From Castor canadensis (lineage: Eukaryota; Chordata; Mammalia; Rodentia; Castoridae), in assembly GCF_047511655.1 (NCBI RefSeq), contig NC_133390.1, positions 121,996,083-122,060,082 on the forward strand: DNA of 64,000 nucleotides. The letters run 5' to 3'. Made by a program: the position numbers and the translations under genes. Positions 12,598 through 24,877 of this stretch are shown piece by piece; positions within the stretch are counted from its first letter, which is position 1; each line of letters opens with the position of its first letter. Under the pieces are notes generated by a model. The model did not search any database, was not told the origin of the DNA, and saw only the letters and a list, made by a program, of their open reading frames with translations.

Positions 12598-14428
12598 CAA
12601 GAGTGTCTCTTCAACAAATGTTTCTGGGAAAAGAGGATATCTTCCTGAAAAATACTGAAAGTAGATCCATGTCTCTCACTCTGTATAAATATCAACTCAG
12701 AGTGGATTAAAAACTTTAGTATAATACCTGAAACCTTGAAGCTAGCACAGGAATGAGAAAGGAATTCACTGGAAGCAATAGACATAGGCAATGACTTCCT
12801 CAGCAGAACTCAATTGGCTGAGCAACAAAGATAAAGGATCAAAAAATGGGAATACATGAAATTAAAAAGCTTCTGCACAAAAAAAGATATTGTTACTAAA
12901 TTGAAGAAGCCACAGAGAGAATGGGGGAACATCTTTGCCAGCTATACATTAGATAAGGGACTGTTAACATGAATATACAGAGAGCTCAAAAAACTAAACT
13001 CCAAAAAATGAATGATCCAATTAAGAAATGGGCAAATAAATGGAACAGTTTTTTTTCAAAAGAAAAAGTCCAAATGGTTAAAATACACATGAAAAAATGC
13101 TCACCACCCATGGCCAGAAAGGAAATGCAAATCAAAACTGTGTTAAGATTCCACCTTATTTCTGTGAGAATAGCTACCATTAAGTACACAAACAAGTCAG
13201 GTACTGGTGGCTCATGACTGTAATCCTAGCTACTCAAGAGTTAAGGTTAGGCAAATAATTTCATTACACCCTATCTTGAAAAAAAAATCACAAAAATGGT
13301 CTAACAGAGTTGCTCAAGGTGAAAGCCCTGAGTTCAAACTCCAGTACCACACACACAAAGAAACACAAACAACAAATGTTGGCTAAGATATGGGGGGAAA
13401 GAACCCTTATGCTCAAGGGAATGTAAACTAGTACAACCACTATTGAAAACAGTATGGAGACTCCTTAAATAACTAAAAATAGATCTGCCGTATGATTCAG
13501 CAATACCACTCCTTGGGATATTCTTAAAGGAAAGTGAGTCATGTTACAACAAGGACACCTGCACATCTATGTTTATTTCAGCACTATTCACAATAGCTAA
13601 GCTACGAAACAGTCAAGATGCCCCAGTGTTGATGAAAGGAATAAGAAAATGTGGTATTTAGACACAAAGGAATTTTATTCAGCCACAAAGAATAATGAAA
13701 TTTTGTCATTCGCAGGTAAATGGATGTAACTGGAGAGCATCAACTTAAATGAAGTTAGCCAGACTCAGAAGGCCAAAATCCACATGACCTCTCTCACATT
13801 TGGAGTACAGACCTAATACAAATGAAGCAACATTATGAATCACTAGTCACACCAAAGGGAGGTCACAAATGGGAGGGGCAGGGTAAAAAAGAAACTAAGA
13901 ACTTCCATATGGTTGATATACACTCTATACAAGAATGAATATAGAAATCTTACACTGCTTGAAACCACATAAGAAAGGGACTAAGGTAGAATATAGATAA
14001 TTACTGGAGTTAAACCAATTGGGGGATATAACACATGTGAACATGAAAATATCACAAAGAAACTCCCTTAATTTCAGTCAAGCAAAAACGTCATGTTTTT
14101 CTTTTTATTTTTTTTCTCTTCTGCAAAATTGGAGAATAGGAGAGTGGAAAAGGTCCTTCCCAGGGGGCAGGGTTGGTATCAGTGGGAGGGGAAGATGTGG
14201 GCTGGAAAAGGGGCAAGAGGGTGAACATGGTGCAAAAAATGTGTGCACATGCATGTGAGTGCAAAAATTATACCTGTTGAAACTAGTCCAGTAATCGGTG
14301 GTGGTGGGGGTGGATAAAAGTGAGCAATGCAGGGAGTGAATTCAAGTATGAAATAGTGTATACATTTTAAGAACCTTTGTAAATGACACAATGTACCCCT
14401 ACCCAACACAACAATAAAGGAAAAACAA
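12598..14428 (+). mobile_element. 5'-truncated L1 (end of ORF2 plus 3' UTR)
   Basis: It enters at 'cttcaacaaatgtttctggg', runs through the C-terminal part of ORF2 (fragments open at 12969-13217) and a 3' UTR, and ends 'acaacaataaagg' with an A-rich tail. ORF2 contains numerous stops and frameshifts. The 3' UTR is of the second type seen in this window (ending AATAAAGG), shared with 35460-35745. A SINE has inserted at 13196-13368. Confidence 0.85.
13196..13368 (+). repeat. Composite SINE nested in an L1
   Basis: 'ggctcatgactgtaatcctagctactcaa' in pieces marks the 7SL-like left half, and 'gagttcaaactccagtacca' marks the tRNA-like right half and tail. L1 ORF2 sequence resumes directly afterwards, so the SINE is younger than the L1. 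Confidence 0.8.
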
Positions 14429-14439
14429 TGGGCACAACA

Positions 14440-15859
14440 CCCTGGGAGTTTTCCAGCACACTCTCATCACCTGCTCCCCCCACACACATAAAGTTTAGTA
14501 TATTAACATCTTGCATTAGTATGACACAGTAGTAAAAATTGGTTAAGTATAATCAATACCATATTATTAACTAAATTTGTATTTACATTAGGGTCCACTT
14601 TTCCTACTGTACCCACTGTATGCTTGTAAACTATATAACAGCATGCATCCAGCACTATATTACCATAGAACAGTTTCACACTCTAAACAGTCCCTGATCT
14701 CCACCACTTCATCCTTCTTTGCTTCCCTAATCTTCTGAAAACCATTGCTTTTTTATCATTCCTGTAATTTTGCCTTTTCTGAAATGAAATATGGTAGCAA
14801 TTCAATAGTATACAGCCTTTTCAGATTGGCTTCCTTCTCATAGAAACTCATTAAGTTTCACCAAGACTTTTTAAGACCCAAAGGTGTATTTACCTTTTAT
14901 CACTGACTAATCTATTTAATGGATACATTACAGTCTATTAATCCATGCTCCTATCAAGGGACTTCTTGATTTCTTCTAAGTTTTAGCAATTCTGAATAAA
15001 AATGTTCTTTGATGCATGTTTTATTGGGGAGACACAATTTTAGCTCTTTTGACTATATATCAAGGAGTGAAATAGCTGGATCATACAAAGGATAAGAGAA
15101 TGCTGAGATTTGTACAAAACTGCTAACATTTCCCAAATCAGCTGCAGCATTCTGCATTCCCAACAGAAATGACTAAGAGTTCCTGTTGTACATCCTCAAC
15201 AGGATCTGATGTAGTCATGAATTAGCATTTTGCTCATTCTTGTAGGTGCATGGCAGTATCTCATTGTTGTTTTAATTTGTAGTTCATTTGTGATATTTGA
15301 TATTGAACATCTTGAAATTTGCTTATTTTCTGTTTTATTGCATCTTCTTTTGTGAAATGTTCTTCAGAAACTTTGCCCATTTTTCTGGGTTAGTTTGTTT
15401 TTGTTCTCATTATTATTGTTTTTCAGTTTTAAGAATTCTTTCTGTATTTTGGTTAGCAGTCCATTATCATTTATGTGTTTTCCAAATACTTTTTGCCAAG
15501 CTGTAGCTTGTCCTTCATGCTCTTAACAATGTCTCTCACAGAGCAGAATTTAATTTAATTTTAGTGAAGTCCAGATTCCTAATAGTTTCATTCATTGATT
15601 ATCCTTTCATTGTTCTGTCTAAAAAATTATTGCTGTACACAAAGTCATCCAAGTGTTCCCCTTTTTCATTCTGGGAGTTTTACACTTTTTGTGTTTTACA
15701 GTTAGATATATGATCAGTTTTGATAACTTTCTCTGAACACTGTAAAGGCTCTGTCTCCATTCCTTTTTCTGCACATTGCTTGTCCATTTTATTCCAAAAC
15801 TATTTGGTGAGAACTCTTTGTGCATTGAATTATGTTTGTCTTTTGCCAAAGATCATTTT
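14440..15859 (-). mobile_element. Ancient L1 (L1M-like) fragment
   Basis: Read on the minus strand this resembles the end of ORF2 and 3' UTR of old mammalian L1s. Plus-strand hallmarks include 'ctggatcatacaaagg', 'ggtgcatggcagtatctca', 'gcccatttttctggg' and 'gtagcttgtccttcatgct'. It is heavily decayed, with no usable open frame. It is interrupted at about 15860 by a younger L1 and continues after 17433 for an uncertain distance. Confidence 0.7.
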
Positions 15860-17433
15860 ACTCTTTTTTTAATCATTTGTTCATGTATGTATACATTGTT
15901 TGGGCCCATCTTTTCCCCCTGCCCCATTCTTCTCCCCTCACCCCCCTCGCTTCCAGGCAGAATCAGTTTTGCTCTGTTTTCCAATTTTATAAAAGAGAAA
16001 ATATGAGAGATAATAAGAAAGACCTAGCATTTTTGCTAGCTTGAGATAAACGTACCTATACAGAGATAGTCCTAGTGTTGCTTCCATGCACATGTGTACT
16101 ATAACCCGAATCAGTTCATTTCTACAAGACCTCTTCACTACTTCCTGGTCACCTTTCCATAGTGGCCTCTGTCAGTTTCAGATTATTTTGTTAGCTCCTC
16201 TACAGTAGGCACACCAAACACTCAAATTTTAGGTTTCCTTCCCTTTCCCTATTCCTCTTGTATGCATGCTCCCTTTAGCATGTGACCCCTGTCCAATAAT
16301 ATTCCTTCATTTGTTTTAGGTCTAAAGTCCACATATGCAGGAGAACAAAGGATTTTTGGCCTTCTGAGCCTGGCTAACTTCGCTTAGGATGATGTTCTCC
16401 AGTTCCATCCATTTACTTGGGAATGACAAAATGTCATTCTTCTTTGTGGCTGAGTAAAATTCCATTATGTATAAATACCACATTTTCTTTATCCATTTGC
16501 TGGTAGTGGGGCATCTTGACTATTTCCATAACTTGGCTATTGTGAATAGAGCTGCAATAAACATGGGTGTGTAGATGCCTTTGGAATAACCTGAGTCACA
16601 TTCCTTTGGATATATCCCTAGAAGTGGTATTGCTGGATCATATGGCAGATCTATATTTAGTTTGTTAAGAAGCCTCCATATTGTTTTCCAAAGAGGTTGT
16701 ACTAGCTTACATTCTCACCACTAGTCAATGAGGGTTCCTATTTCCTCACATCCTTGCCAACATTTGTTGTTGCTTGTTTTAATGATAATCATTCTAACAG
16801 GAGTGAGATGGAATCTTAGTTTGGTTTTGATTTACATTTCCTTTATGACCAGGGATGGAGAGCATTTTTTCACATTTTCTTTTTGGTCATTTGGATTTCT
16901 TCCTTTGAAAAAGTTCTGTTTATATCAGTTGTCCACTTCTTTTTTGGTTCATCGATTTGGGGGAACTTTAGTTTTTTAAGCTCCTTGTATATTCTGGTTC
17001 TCAGTCCTTTGTCTGATGTATAGCCAGTGAATATTTTCTGCCAATTTGTGGGTGGTCATATCAACAGATATGAAGACCAGTGGAACCATATAGATGACCT
17101 GGATATGAATCCACACAGCTATATCCATCTTATTTTTACAAAGGTGCCAAAAACATATGATGGGGAATAGACAGCCTCTTCAATAAATGTTGCTGGGAAA
17201 AGTGGTTATCTGCTTGCAGAAAACTGAAACTAGATCCGTCTGTCACCTGTATTAGTATCAACTCAAAGTGCATTAAGGACCTTAATATCAGACCTGAAAC
17301 TATGAAGTTAGTACAGGAAAGAGCAGGGAATAGTCTGGAAGTAATAGGTATAGGTAAAGATTTCCTCAACAGAACTCCAGCAACTCAGCAACTAAGAGAA
17401 AAGATGGACAAATGGGACTACATGAAGTTTAAA
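15860..17433 (-). mobile_element. Young L1 insertion with 5' inversion (twin priming)
   Basis: From 15860 to about 17055 the L1 3' UTR and end of ORF2 lie on the minus strand. From about 17056 to 17433 ORF2 sequence lies on the plus strand ('gcctcttcaataaatgttgc', 'gaaactagatccgtctg'). A direct repeat 'aaagatcatt' occurs at about 15849-15858 and again at 17433. A single target-site duplication around both pieces shows one insertion event with inversion, the known twin-priming outcome. Confidence 0.85.
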
Positions 17434-17829
17434 AAGATCATTCTGTTATGATAAATCTTTTCTGATACCTAAAAGTTCTTCTTTGTTTTTGAAAATCATA
17501 TAATTATGTTCTCTTAATTTAAGCAAAAGTAGATCTGATTTGCAGCTGAGTTTTTAGATTTAACTAAGTATAGCCTAACTTTGTACCTGCTTGGAAGCTT
17601 GTCAGTCCTCCATTCTAGACAGATCTTGAACTTCATTTCCCTGTTATTTCTAAGAGATTTCTATATAAGAATTTATTAGACACAAACTTTTGTGAAAGCT
17701 CTTGAATAATAGGAGGTAATTTGCAGGGGATAAGGGCATGTACTAGAGGGGGTTAATCTGATTAAAATACAATATATTCATGGGTGAAATACCATGGTGA
17801 AATCTCTTTCAACAATGAATACATCCTTT

Positions 17830-18115
17830 AAATGAAAGGCAGGAATGTAAAACAGGTCATGTTATGGAAAGGGTACTAGTGGGAGTAGGAGGGCAATGGA
17901 GAAGGTGAAGGAGAGTGGATATGGTCAATGTACACTATATATGTGTAAGGAAAAAGAACAATGAAATCAAGTGAAATTGTTTAGAGTAGGGGGAGCAGGA
18001 TAACAGAGAGTTTTGGATGAAGTGAACCTAGGTAAGATACACTGTAAGTACATATGGAAATGTCAAAGAAACTCCCTGTGCAACTAAGATATAATAATAA
18101 AAATATTTTAAAAAG
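17830..18115 (+). mobile_element. L1 3' UTR remnant
   Basis: 'gggagtaggagggcaatgg', 'ggtcaatgtacactatata', 'catatggaaatgtcaaagaa' and the terminal 'aataataaaaatatttt' match the 3' UTR layout of rodent-type L1s. The related tail at 53935-54100 shares the 'atatggaaatg...aaactccct' segment. The 5' boundary is uncertain. Confidence 0.6.
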
Positions 18116-19268
18116 TCAAATTTCTGAAGCAAGATTTAATCTTCAGTTTCTCCACAGCCTCTTCCTTTTCAGGATGCCATCCTTTTTGACAAAATTTTCA
18201 GAATTGGCAATATATTCATTTTCACCTGTATCATTCAATGCCTTAACGAGGTCTGTCTCATACTATACACAGATGACTTCCAAGTGTAAGAGATATAACT
18301 GAAGAAAATGTGCTCATGGTGAAATACACATGAGCTTTAAAAAACTTATCACATGCAATCATTCTCATACAAAGAATGTAAACTATTAATAATTGTTTCA
18401 TCATTAAAACACATTGGAATGGCAATATTCTGTAAATATTGAGTGAAGTGAAATCTATTATAATGTTCTTTTGACCTGTTTTTGTACTTATTAAATGTGT
18501 CTCCCAGAAATTTAAAATATCATTTATAACTCACATGTATGAATTGTATTGTGCTTCTATTGTCAAGTGATTTCTTAAAGAAAAACAACTCATCAATTGT
18601 TTAGTTCATACATGACTGTACTAATTCTGGAATAAATGAGGCAAAGTTTTTGTTGCTTAGTTACCTCTGCAATGTCTTAGAGAGAGTTTTAATGTTTTTT
18701 ATAGCTTTCCTTGGTGGTATTTTCAGGACTTTGATCAATAACAAAGCGTATCAAAATCCAAAACAATGCTTTCTAGAGTTGAATTAAAATATGTGAATAT
18801 TTTTTAAACGTATGCTAATTAAGAAGGATCCATAAACTATAAAAATGTGATAAAGTTAAAGTTTATAAAGAACTTACACCTTCATATGCAAATTATTCAG
18901 ATAAGTCATGTTAATATGATAAGAATACTTGATTCTAATATGCACAGGGCTTAATACAGACCATAAATTTAGCTCTATTACAAATAAAATAAATGAGTAT
19001 CTTAAAATAAATCTCTGGTAAAAAAGTGACATAGTTGATAAAATAGGGCAGAGCATGTTAGAGGTGCATGATTTCTTATGAAACTTGGCTCTTTGGTATG
19101 TAAATATATTTATCAAAAAGTACCCCCAAAACTTTCAGAAAGTTTTGCTTTACTAAGCAATAGGAAATTAACACTAAATTAAACTTATTGTAAAATAAAA
19201 TTTTTACACTAAAAATAAATGGCCTTTTCAATTAACTTCTCTTTCCCATTTTTTAAGATAACTCTCAA
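18116..19268. other. AT-rich intergenic DNA
   Basis: No gene, RNA or confident repeat was recognised here. Confidence 0.4.
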
Positions 19269-19283
19269 CATATGCCCAAACTT

Positions 19284-19745
19284 TTTTTTTTTTTTTCATT
19301 TTTCTTTTATTATTCATATGTGCATACAAGGCTTGGTTCATTTCTCCCCCCTGCCCCCACCCCCTCCCTTACCACCCACTCCACCCCCTCCCGCTCCCCC
19401 CCTCAATACCCAGCAGAAACTATTTTGCCCTTATCTCTAATTTTGTTGTAGAGAGAGTATAAGCAATAATAGGAAGGAACAAGGGGTTTTGCTGGTTGAG
19501 ATAAGGATAGCTATACAGGGCATTGACTCACATTGATTTCCTGTGCGTGGGTGTTACCTTCTAGGTTAATTCTTTTTGATCTAACCTTTTCTCTAGTTCC
19601 TGGTCCCCTTTTCCTATTGGCCTCAGTTGCTTTAAGGTATCTGCTTTAGTTTCTCTGCATTAAGGGCAACAAATGCTAGCTAGTTTTTTAGGTGTCTTAC
19701 CTATCCTCACCCCTCCCTTGTGTGCTCTCGCTTTTATCATGTGCT
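19284..19745 (-). mobile_element. 5'-truncated L1 3' UTR with clear target-site duplication
   Basis: A poly(T) tract starts near 19281 and is followed by the reversed G-rich 3' UTR (C-rich here at 19345-19405). Flanking repeats 'catatgcccaaactt' (19269-19283) and 'catatgcccaacctt' (19746-19760) differ by one base and bracket the element. Confidence 0.9.
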
Positions 19746-19760
19746 CATATGCCCAACCTT

Positions 19761-21360
19761 TAAATGAGAAGTTTGTATAGATATAATGCAGTTTAATGGC
19801 TTTTTCCTCACAGTGTGGAGCTCATCTTCTGTACTATTGAGGCATTTTTATTTTATTATTTTCATCAACTGCAAAATGTAAAATTAATATATTTGAAATG
19901 AAAGAAATTCATGTAATTTCACTTATTATATTCAGTTTATTACAGTGAATGATGACTGGTAAATAGCTGATTTCTTAAACCCCTTGATCATCACAAAGTC
20001 ATCCATGGGAACTCACACAGCATTCTGATGTATCACTCTGATATTGCTCCCAACAGCACACACAGTTGGCTGACCAGGTGTAGAGTTCTAGGTGATAGTC
20101 TTAGTATACTGCAGTTACTGGGTCACTTATTCCCCAACTACATAAGATTATCACCCTTTTCTTTAGACTCTTAATTCCATTGGTGCTCACAATCGCTATT
20201 CGAAGTGACTCTGAAAGCATATGTAAAAACACTGCTTTCATTTTATTTTCATTTAAATATAGTAAGATGAGAAAATATTATTGCTGTTTTTGTCTCAATC
20301 AAAGTAAAAATGATTTCCTTTGTTGTTCACAAAGATCTTTTGGTTCAACCAATATATGAGAAAAAGATGTCCACCTTCACCTCAGTGAAGTAGGTAGTAG
20401 GTACTTTTGGTTTTGGTATGGGTGTGGAAGTTCCCTGTTCCCTGAATTTAAGATGGCAATCTTCAGTGAGGAGATTGATTGCTCCTGGATGAGCGCAGAT
20501 TCCAAAATGAGAAGACGGGAGTGGGGAACAGAGAGAATATATGATGGCAAACTGGACTGGGATACAGGAGTGTGAATTCTGAGCTAGAGATAAATTGTCT
20601 TGAGGATTAACCAGCATGGCACATGGCTTTGCTTTAGAAAATGGTGAGAACTGAGAGTCTCAGGAACAGGTGGGTCTTTATCTTCAGAATTGTGGAGCAG
20701 TGACTGTGGCAGGGCATAATCTCCAAATCTCACCCTCTCTCCTCACCAATCCCCCTTCTTTTACTGTGATTAACTGGGGGAACCTAATGTATTGGAAAGG
20801 AAAAAGACTAAAATGGCTTTTATTAAATAACCACCTTTATCATCCAAGCCAAAAAAACAAAACAGTTATTTAATCCTTGCTTCTTTAGGTGTTCATAGGA
20901 TAAGTGTTGGACCAAACTCACACTGTTTTCAGAAATGAAAGAAAAGGAAAAAAAAATCCTTTCCCTTTATCTCACAATGTGCAAAGGTTACCTTGACCCA
21001 CACAGAGATAATGATTGACATTTTGGAGTAGAAATTTCTTGACTTCTTTTCTCTCTGTGAGATCATTCCTCAGAGACTAAACAGTACATAACAAGCAAAA
21101 CACAAAAACACTACATAGGAGTCATTTGTGCATGCTGATTGGCCTCAATGAAACCACCAGACCCTTTGTGGTACTTTATTTCCTTATTTTTAGCTGAATG
21201 TCGAGGCATGATGAAATTCTCAAATAAGATACTTCTCTATAATCATTGCAAAAATACTGAACAGAGGGAGTTTGGGGATTTATGCTCCTCCAGTGCAAAC
21301 AGAAAGGGGTAGGATTTGCTTTTCTTTTTATGTTTTGTATTCACTAGTGAGAAATGAATC
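19761..21360. other. Intergenic DNA without recognisable features
   Basis: The stretch 20340-20640 is less AT-rich and holds a 90-codon minus-strand open frame (20345-20617) without a recognisable domain. An old LTR or retroposed sequence is possible. I found nothing else. Confidence 0.3.
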
Positions 21361-21361
21361 T

Positions 21362-21470
21362 GCTGGGCTGGAGACATAAGCCAAGTAGTACAGCACCTGC
21401 CTAGTAAGTGCAAAGCCCTATATCAAACTCCAGTAATGTGAAAAAAAACAGTAAAATAAATAAATAAAAT
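21362..21470 (+). repeat. ID-like SINE (tRNA half only)
   Basis: 'gctgggctggagacataag', 'gcacctgcctagtaagtgc' and 'atcaaactccagta' give the A-box to B-box layout of the tRNA-like half, followed by an A-rich and AAAT-repeat tail. No 7SL-like left part is attached. Confidence 0.7.
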
Positions 21471-22569
21471 ACTAAGGCTCTATTATCTAATCAGACCTAA
21501 CTCAAAACTTCAAATAGATTGGGTATTCATTTGATAACAGAAACAAAGAACTTTTTTTTAATTAAAAACCAAATTGCAGCCATCTGATCTATCAAGTAAG
21601 TTCAACCATGTGGGGCAACAAACTAGTCCTGGGGAGATGGTAAAACTAGAAGACACTGTCAAGGAGTGGTTAAAACAGGGAAGCGAGCATGTTAAAGAGC
21701 AAGAGACTGGAGAGAACTCAAAAGAACATGAAAATCCCTTGTGAACACTGACCTCCTGTTGATAATGGTGACCAGCATGAGAGATGAAGTAGGAACAGGA
21801 TCTCATCAATGCCTCCTGCTATACAGGTGAGCTCTAAAGATGAGGGAAAAACAAGGGCACTGATGTGTGCATCCTGGAGATTTCACTTAGATAGCCATGA
21901 CTTTCTTTTCAAAGAGGGGCACTCTTTGTATTATGCTACTTTCTGGTAGCAAAACAAAACTACCTATTTCATGGAGAATGTAAAATTCAGGCATTATCAC
22001 CATTTACGTAAATTGGAAAGGGCGATTTGCCATTTCCAACATGGTGATTAGCTACAGAGGAAGAACTAAGGAACAGTGGAACTTTGCCATGTTCTATAAT
22101 TTGCCACACTTTCAAAGCAAATGAGGGCATACTTAAAATATGCAAATTACCAATCAGCAACTTATGTCTTTCATATAAAATATCCTTCATTATTTTCAGA
22201 TTGATTTTTAAATTCCATTTCAATCCATATGTATATTATATGTAGAATATTACTTATGCATATATTAGTTTAACCCAGAGAAAATTTTTCTGTAAGAAAA
22301 AGGTCCATCTCCATGAACCATCAGGAGTCCGAAGAGGCAGTTGACCATAAATATTATTGCTCAGAACAAGTGTTCAAATTTTGATTCTTTCAATATTGTA
22401 TAACCCTCTGAAAAGAAAGATTAAGGGAAGTTATCTCTTCTGTACAATGGATAATAATAATTTTATTAATCAATAGAAATAATCATTTTTATTTCATATG
22501 TGCATCTAAAACTTGTAAGCTAGAATTAAACTATTTAATGAACTTACAATACACTTCAAAAAAGTGTCA
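21471..22569. other. Intergenic DNA
   Basis: No repeat or gene recognised. It lies immediately left of the duplicated block. Confidence 0.35.
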
Positions 22570-22904
22570 CTATTCCTTAAGAAGATTATACTACCTGTAT
22601 ATAATTATTTATTATGGATAAGTCATTTTTTCCTTAGAGACATAACTACTAGAGCAAGGAGCATATAAAGCAATATTTATATACTTCTCAAATTTTTATC
22701 TTTCTTATGTCTGGTATTATAAACTAATATATGAATTGTTAATATTTTCCAGAAAAAAATACTCCTCACTATAATGTCAATAATAGTAATGTCATTAATT
22801 TTATTTGACATTTACTCAATACTGATTATAATTCAAACACTTGCTGATGTATACTCTTTTGTATGCTAAAAATGATATTTAATCTACAACACTAATTTTC
22901 TGGG

Positions 22905-22990
22905 ATAAAGTTATAGCTCAAGTGCTAGAATGCCTGTCTAGCAAGTACTAGGCTCTGAGTTCAAACTCCACTACCACCAAAGGAAGAAAA
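22905..22990 (+). repeat. ID-like SINE
   Basis: 'ttatagctcaagtgctagaa' gives the A-box region, and 'gagttcaaactccactacca' the B box and tail. The corresponding copy is at 59612-59700 on the minus strand inside the duplicated block. Confidence 0.75.
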
Positions 22991-23958
22991 AAAGTCTATA
23001 ATTTTCTTTATTATACAATTTGTAGCAAAATAGCAGAACTTACTTAGCATGATTTGCAAAAATTGTTTTAAAGGTTATAAATACACATTTTAAAAATTTT
23101 ACTACTTGTTCAAAATACTTCAATAAACATTTACACCTGCTCTAGGCCACTTTCAAATAATACAATACTGTTTCACAATGTTGTGGGCAATTTTTAAAGT
23201 ATTCCAAATTCCTAGCCCCATTCTTTGTGTCCTTGTGGCATCATGTTTGCTTTTTCTATTACAGCCCTTAATCTATTAATAAAAGTTTTAAATTTCCTGT
23301 CTGATATTTCAAAGACCATGTCATAATTAATCTAGTTTTCATTCTGGCCTTAATCCTGGAGACTGGTCCTCCTTCTTAGCATGCCTTGTAATTTTTAATT
23401 GATAGCTATCATTACATATGGGGAAGCAGACCAATGTAAAAAAAAATCTTTATTAAGTGTGAAGTTTTAAGTAAACATGATAGTAGTTAAGCTGTCTTTG
23501 AGGTTTTCTCTAGTTGTAGGAGTACAATTTCTCATATTCCTTGTTTTCATTGAATTTCCCACCAAGAACTCAGTAAACAGCCTGTGATTTCAGCCCTTTC
23601 TGCTGTCATCCATTGTACTTTCACAGGAGCCATACTGGTGTGACATAATATAGGTAAGGGGAAGTGTTCTTTAATCCTAGGATGTAACTCCCATTGTTAT
23701 GGTGCCCCTTGTCCCTCAGCTGTGACCTTTACATGGTTTCTATGTGGATTGAAAGTCAGGACACTAGAGACTGATGGTAAGGAAATGCCCTTACCCTAGG
23801 TCAGGTAGGGCTCTGGTCAAGTCATTCTTTCCATTAGCTATGACAAGCACTGGGCATTTTTTCCAAATTCTCTCCTCTCCTGTCTTCCTGGCAGGAATAT
23901 GAGATTATCTTGGATACTGGGATAATGGTTCTGGGAGGTGAAATGAAAGGAAGTCTGG

Positions 23959-23959
<1 letters not shown>

Positions 23960-24005
<46 letters not shown>
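23960..24005. repeat. (TA)n microsatellite
   Basis: About 45 bases of uninterrupted TA. At the equivalent place in the duplicated copy (about 56160-56200) there is only an imperfect AT-rich stretch, so the run expanded in this copy or decayed in the other. Confidence 0.95.
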
Positions 24006-24007
<2 letters not shown>

Positions 24008-24164
24008 TGAACAAACAAAAGTTTGAGCGTTTCAACCAGTTCATGCTCAAGTGGGTTCTGCTGTAGTTGAGGGTTTCTGATCTGTGGATCTAGACACCTC
24101 TCTTTGCCCAAAATTGGGATTAGGATAAATGTCAGTTGTCATAGGGGCTCTAGAAATTTTTCTG

Positions 24165-24395
24165 AAATCAAGCACATGAAAGTGGCTCATGTCTTTAATC
24201 CAAGCAAAAACTTAGCTCTTCTTAGAGGCTGGAATCAAGAGGATCACAGCTCAAGGCCAGAACAGGCAAGTAGTTTGCCATACCCCATCTCCAAAATAAC
24301 CAGAGCAAAATGGGTGGGAGTAGTGGCTCAAATGATAGAACACCTGCTTTGCAAGTGTGAAGGTCTGAGATCAAACCTGAATCCCACCAAAAAAA
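24165..24395 (+). repeat. Composite SINE
   Basis: 7SL-like left half ('ggctcatgtctttaatcc', 'gaggatcacagctcaaggcc'), A-rich linker, then an ID-like right half ('gtagtggctcaaatgatag', 'gagatcaaacctgaatccc'). It is duplicated, reversed, at 55800-55985. Confidence 0.8.
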
Positions 24396-24877
24396 TGTTA
24401 CTGATTATACTTTTAAGATGTTTCTTTTAAGGATTAATGTGATAACTTCTTCACTTGTCAGAGCTAATCTGCTAGGGAACTTTTAAATTTTTTTAATTAT
24501 TTATACCACATAACAACCCCATGAGATAAGTAATATTATTGGCTCCTTACACTTTAGGCAACCAAGGCATAGAAAAATCAATTACTTTTCCCCGATCTCA
24601 AAGTTCATACTAGAATTGGGATTTGAATTGCATCACAGGCTCTAGAGTCTGATCGCTTCATAGTTTTGCCTTGAAGCCTTTGCCAGAAGCCAAGGACTGG
24701 TCCAACAACATTTTCATGGTCATGTACACAACAAAACAGAGAGCACAGCAATGACAGGTGCTCTACTGGGGCACATGTCTAGTGCACTCTGGAGTGTGTG
24801 GACACTTACCATCATATAAGCTTCAAGTATCTCAAAAGTTGCACTTCTTACCCTTTTCCTACTCACAACTGACACTG

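Larger units (their letters stand above)
22570..24830 (+). repeat. Duplicated block X, left copy
   Basis: This block reappears as a diverged reverse complement at 55290-60045. Matching landmarks in both include 'aagtgtccacaca', 'gtgtacatgaccatgaaa', 'gcatgtttacttaaaactt', 'ctaggccactttcaaataat' and 'gcaaaatagcagaacttac' (as read on the appropriate strand). Both SINEs inside (22905-22990 and 24165-24395) are present in the other copy, so they predate the duplication. This copy has a long (TA)n run that the other copy lacks in that form. Confidence 0.85.
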
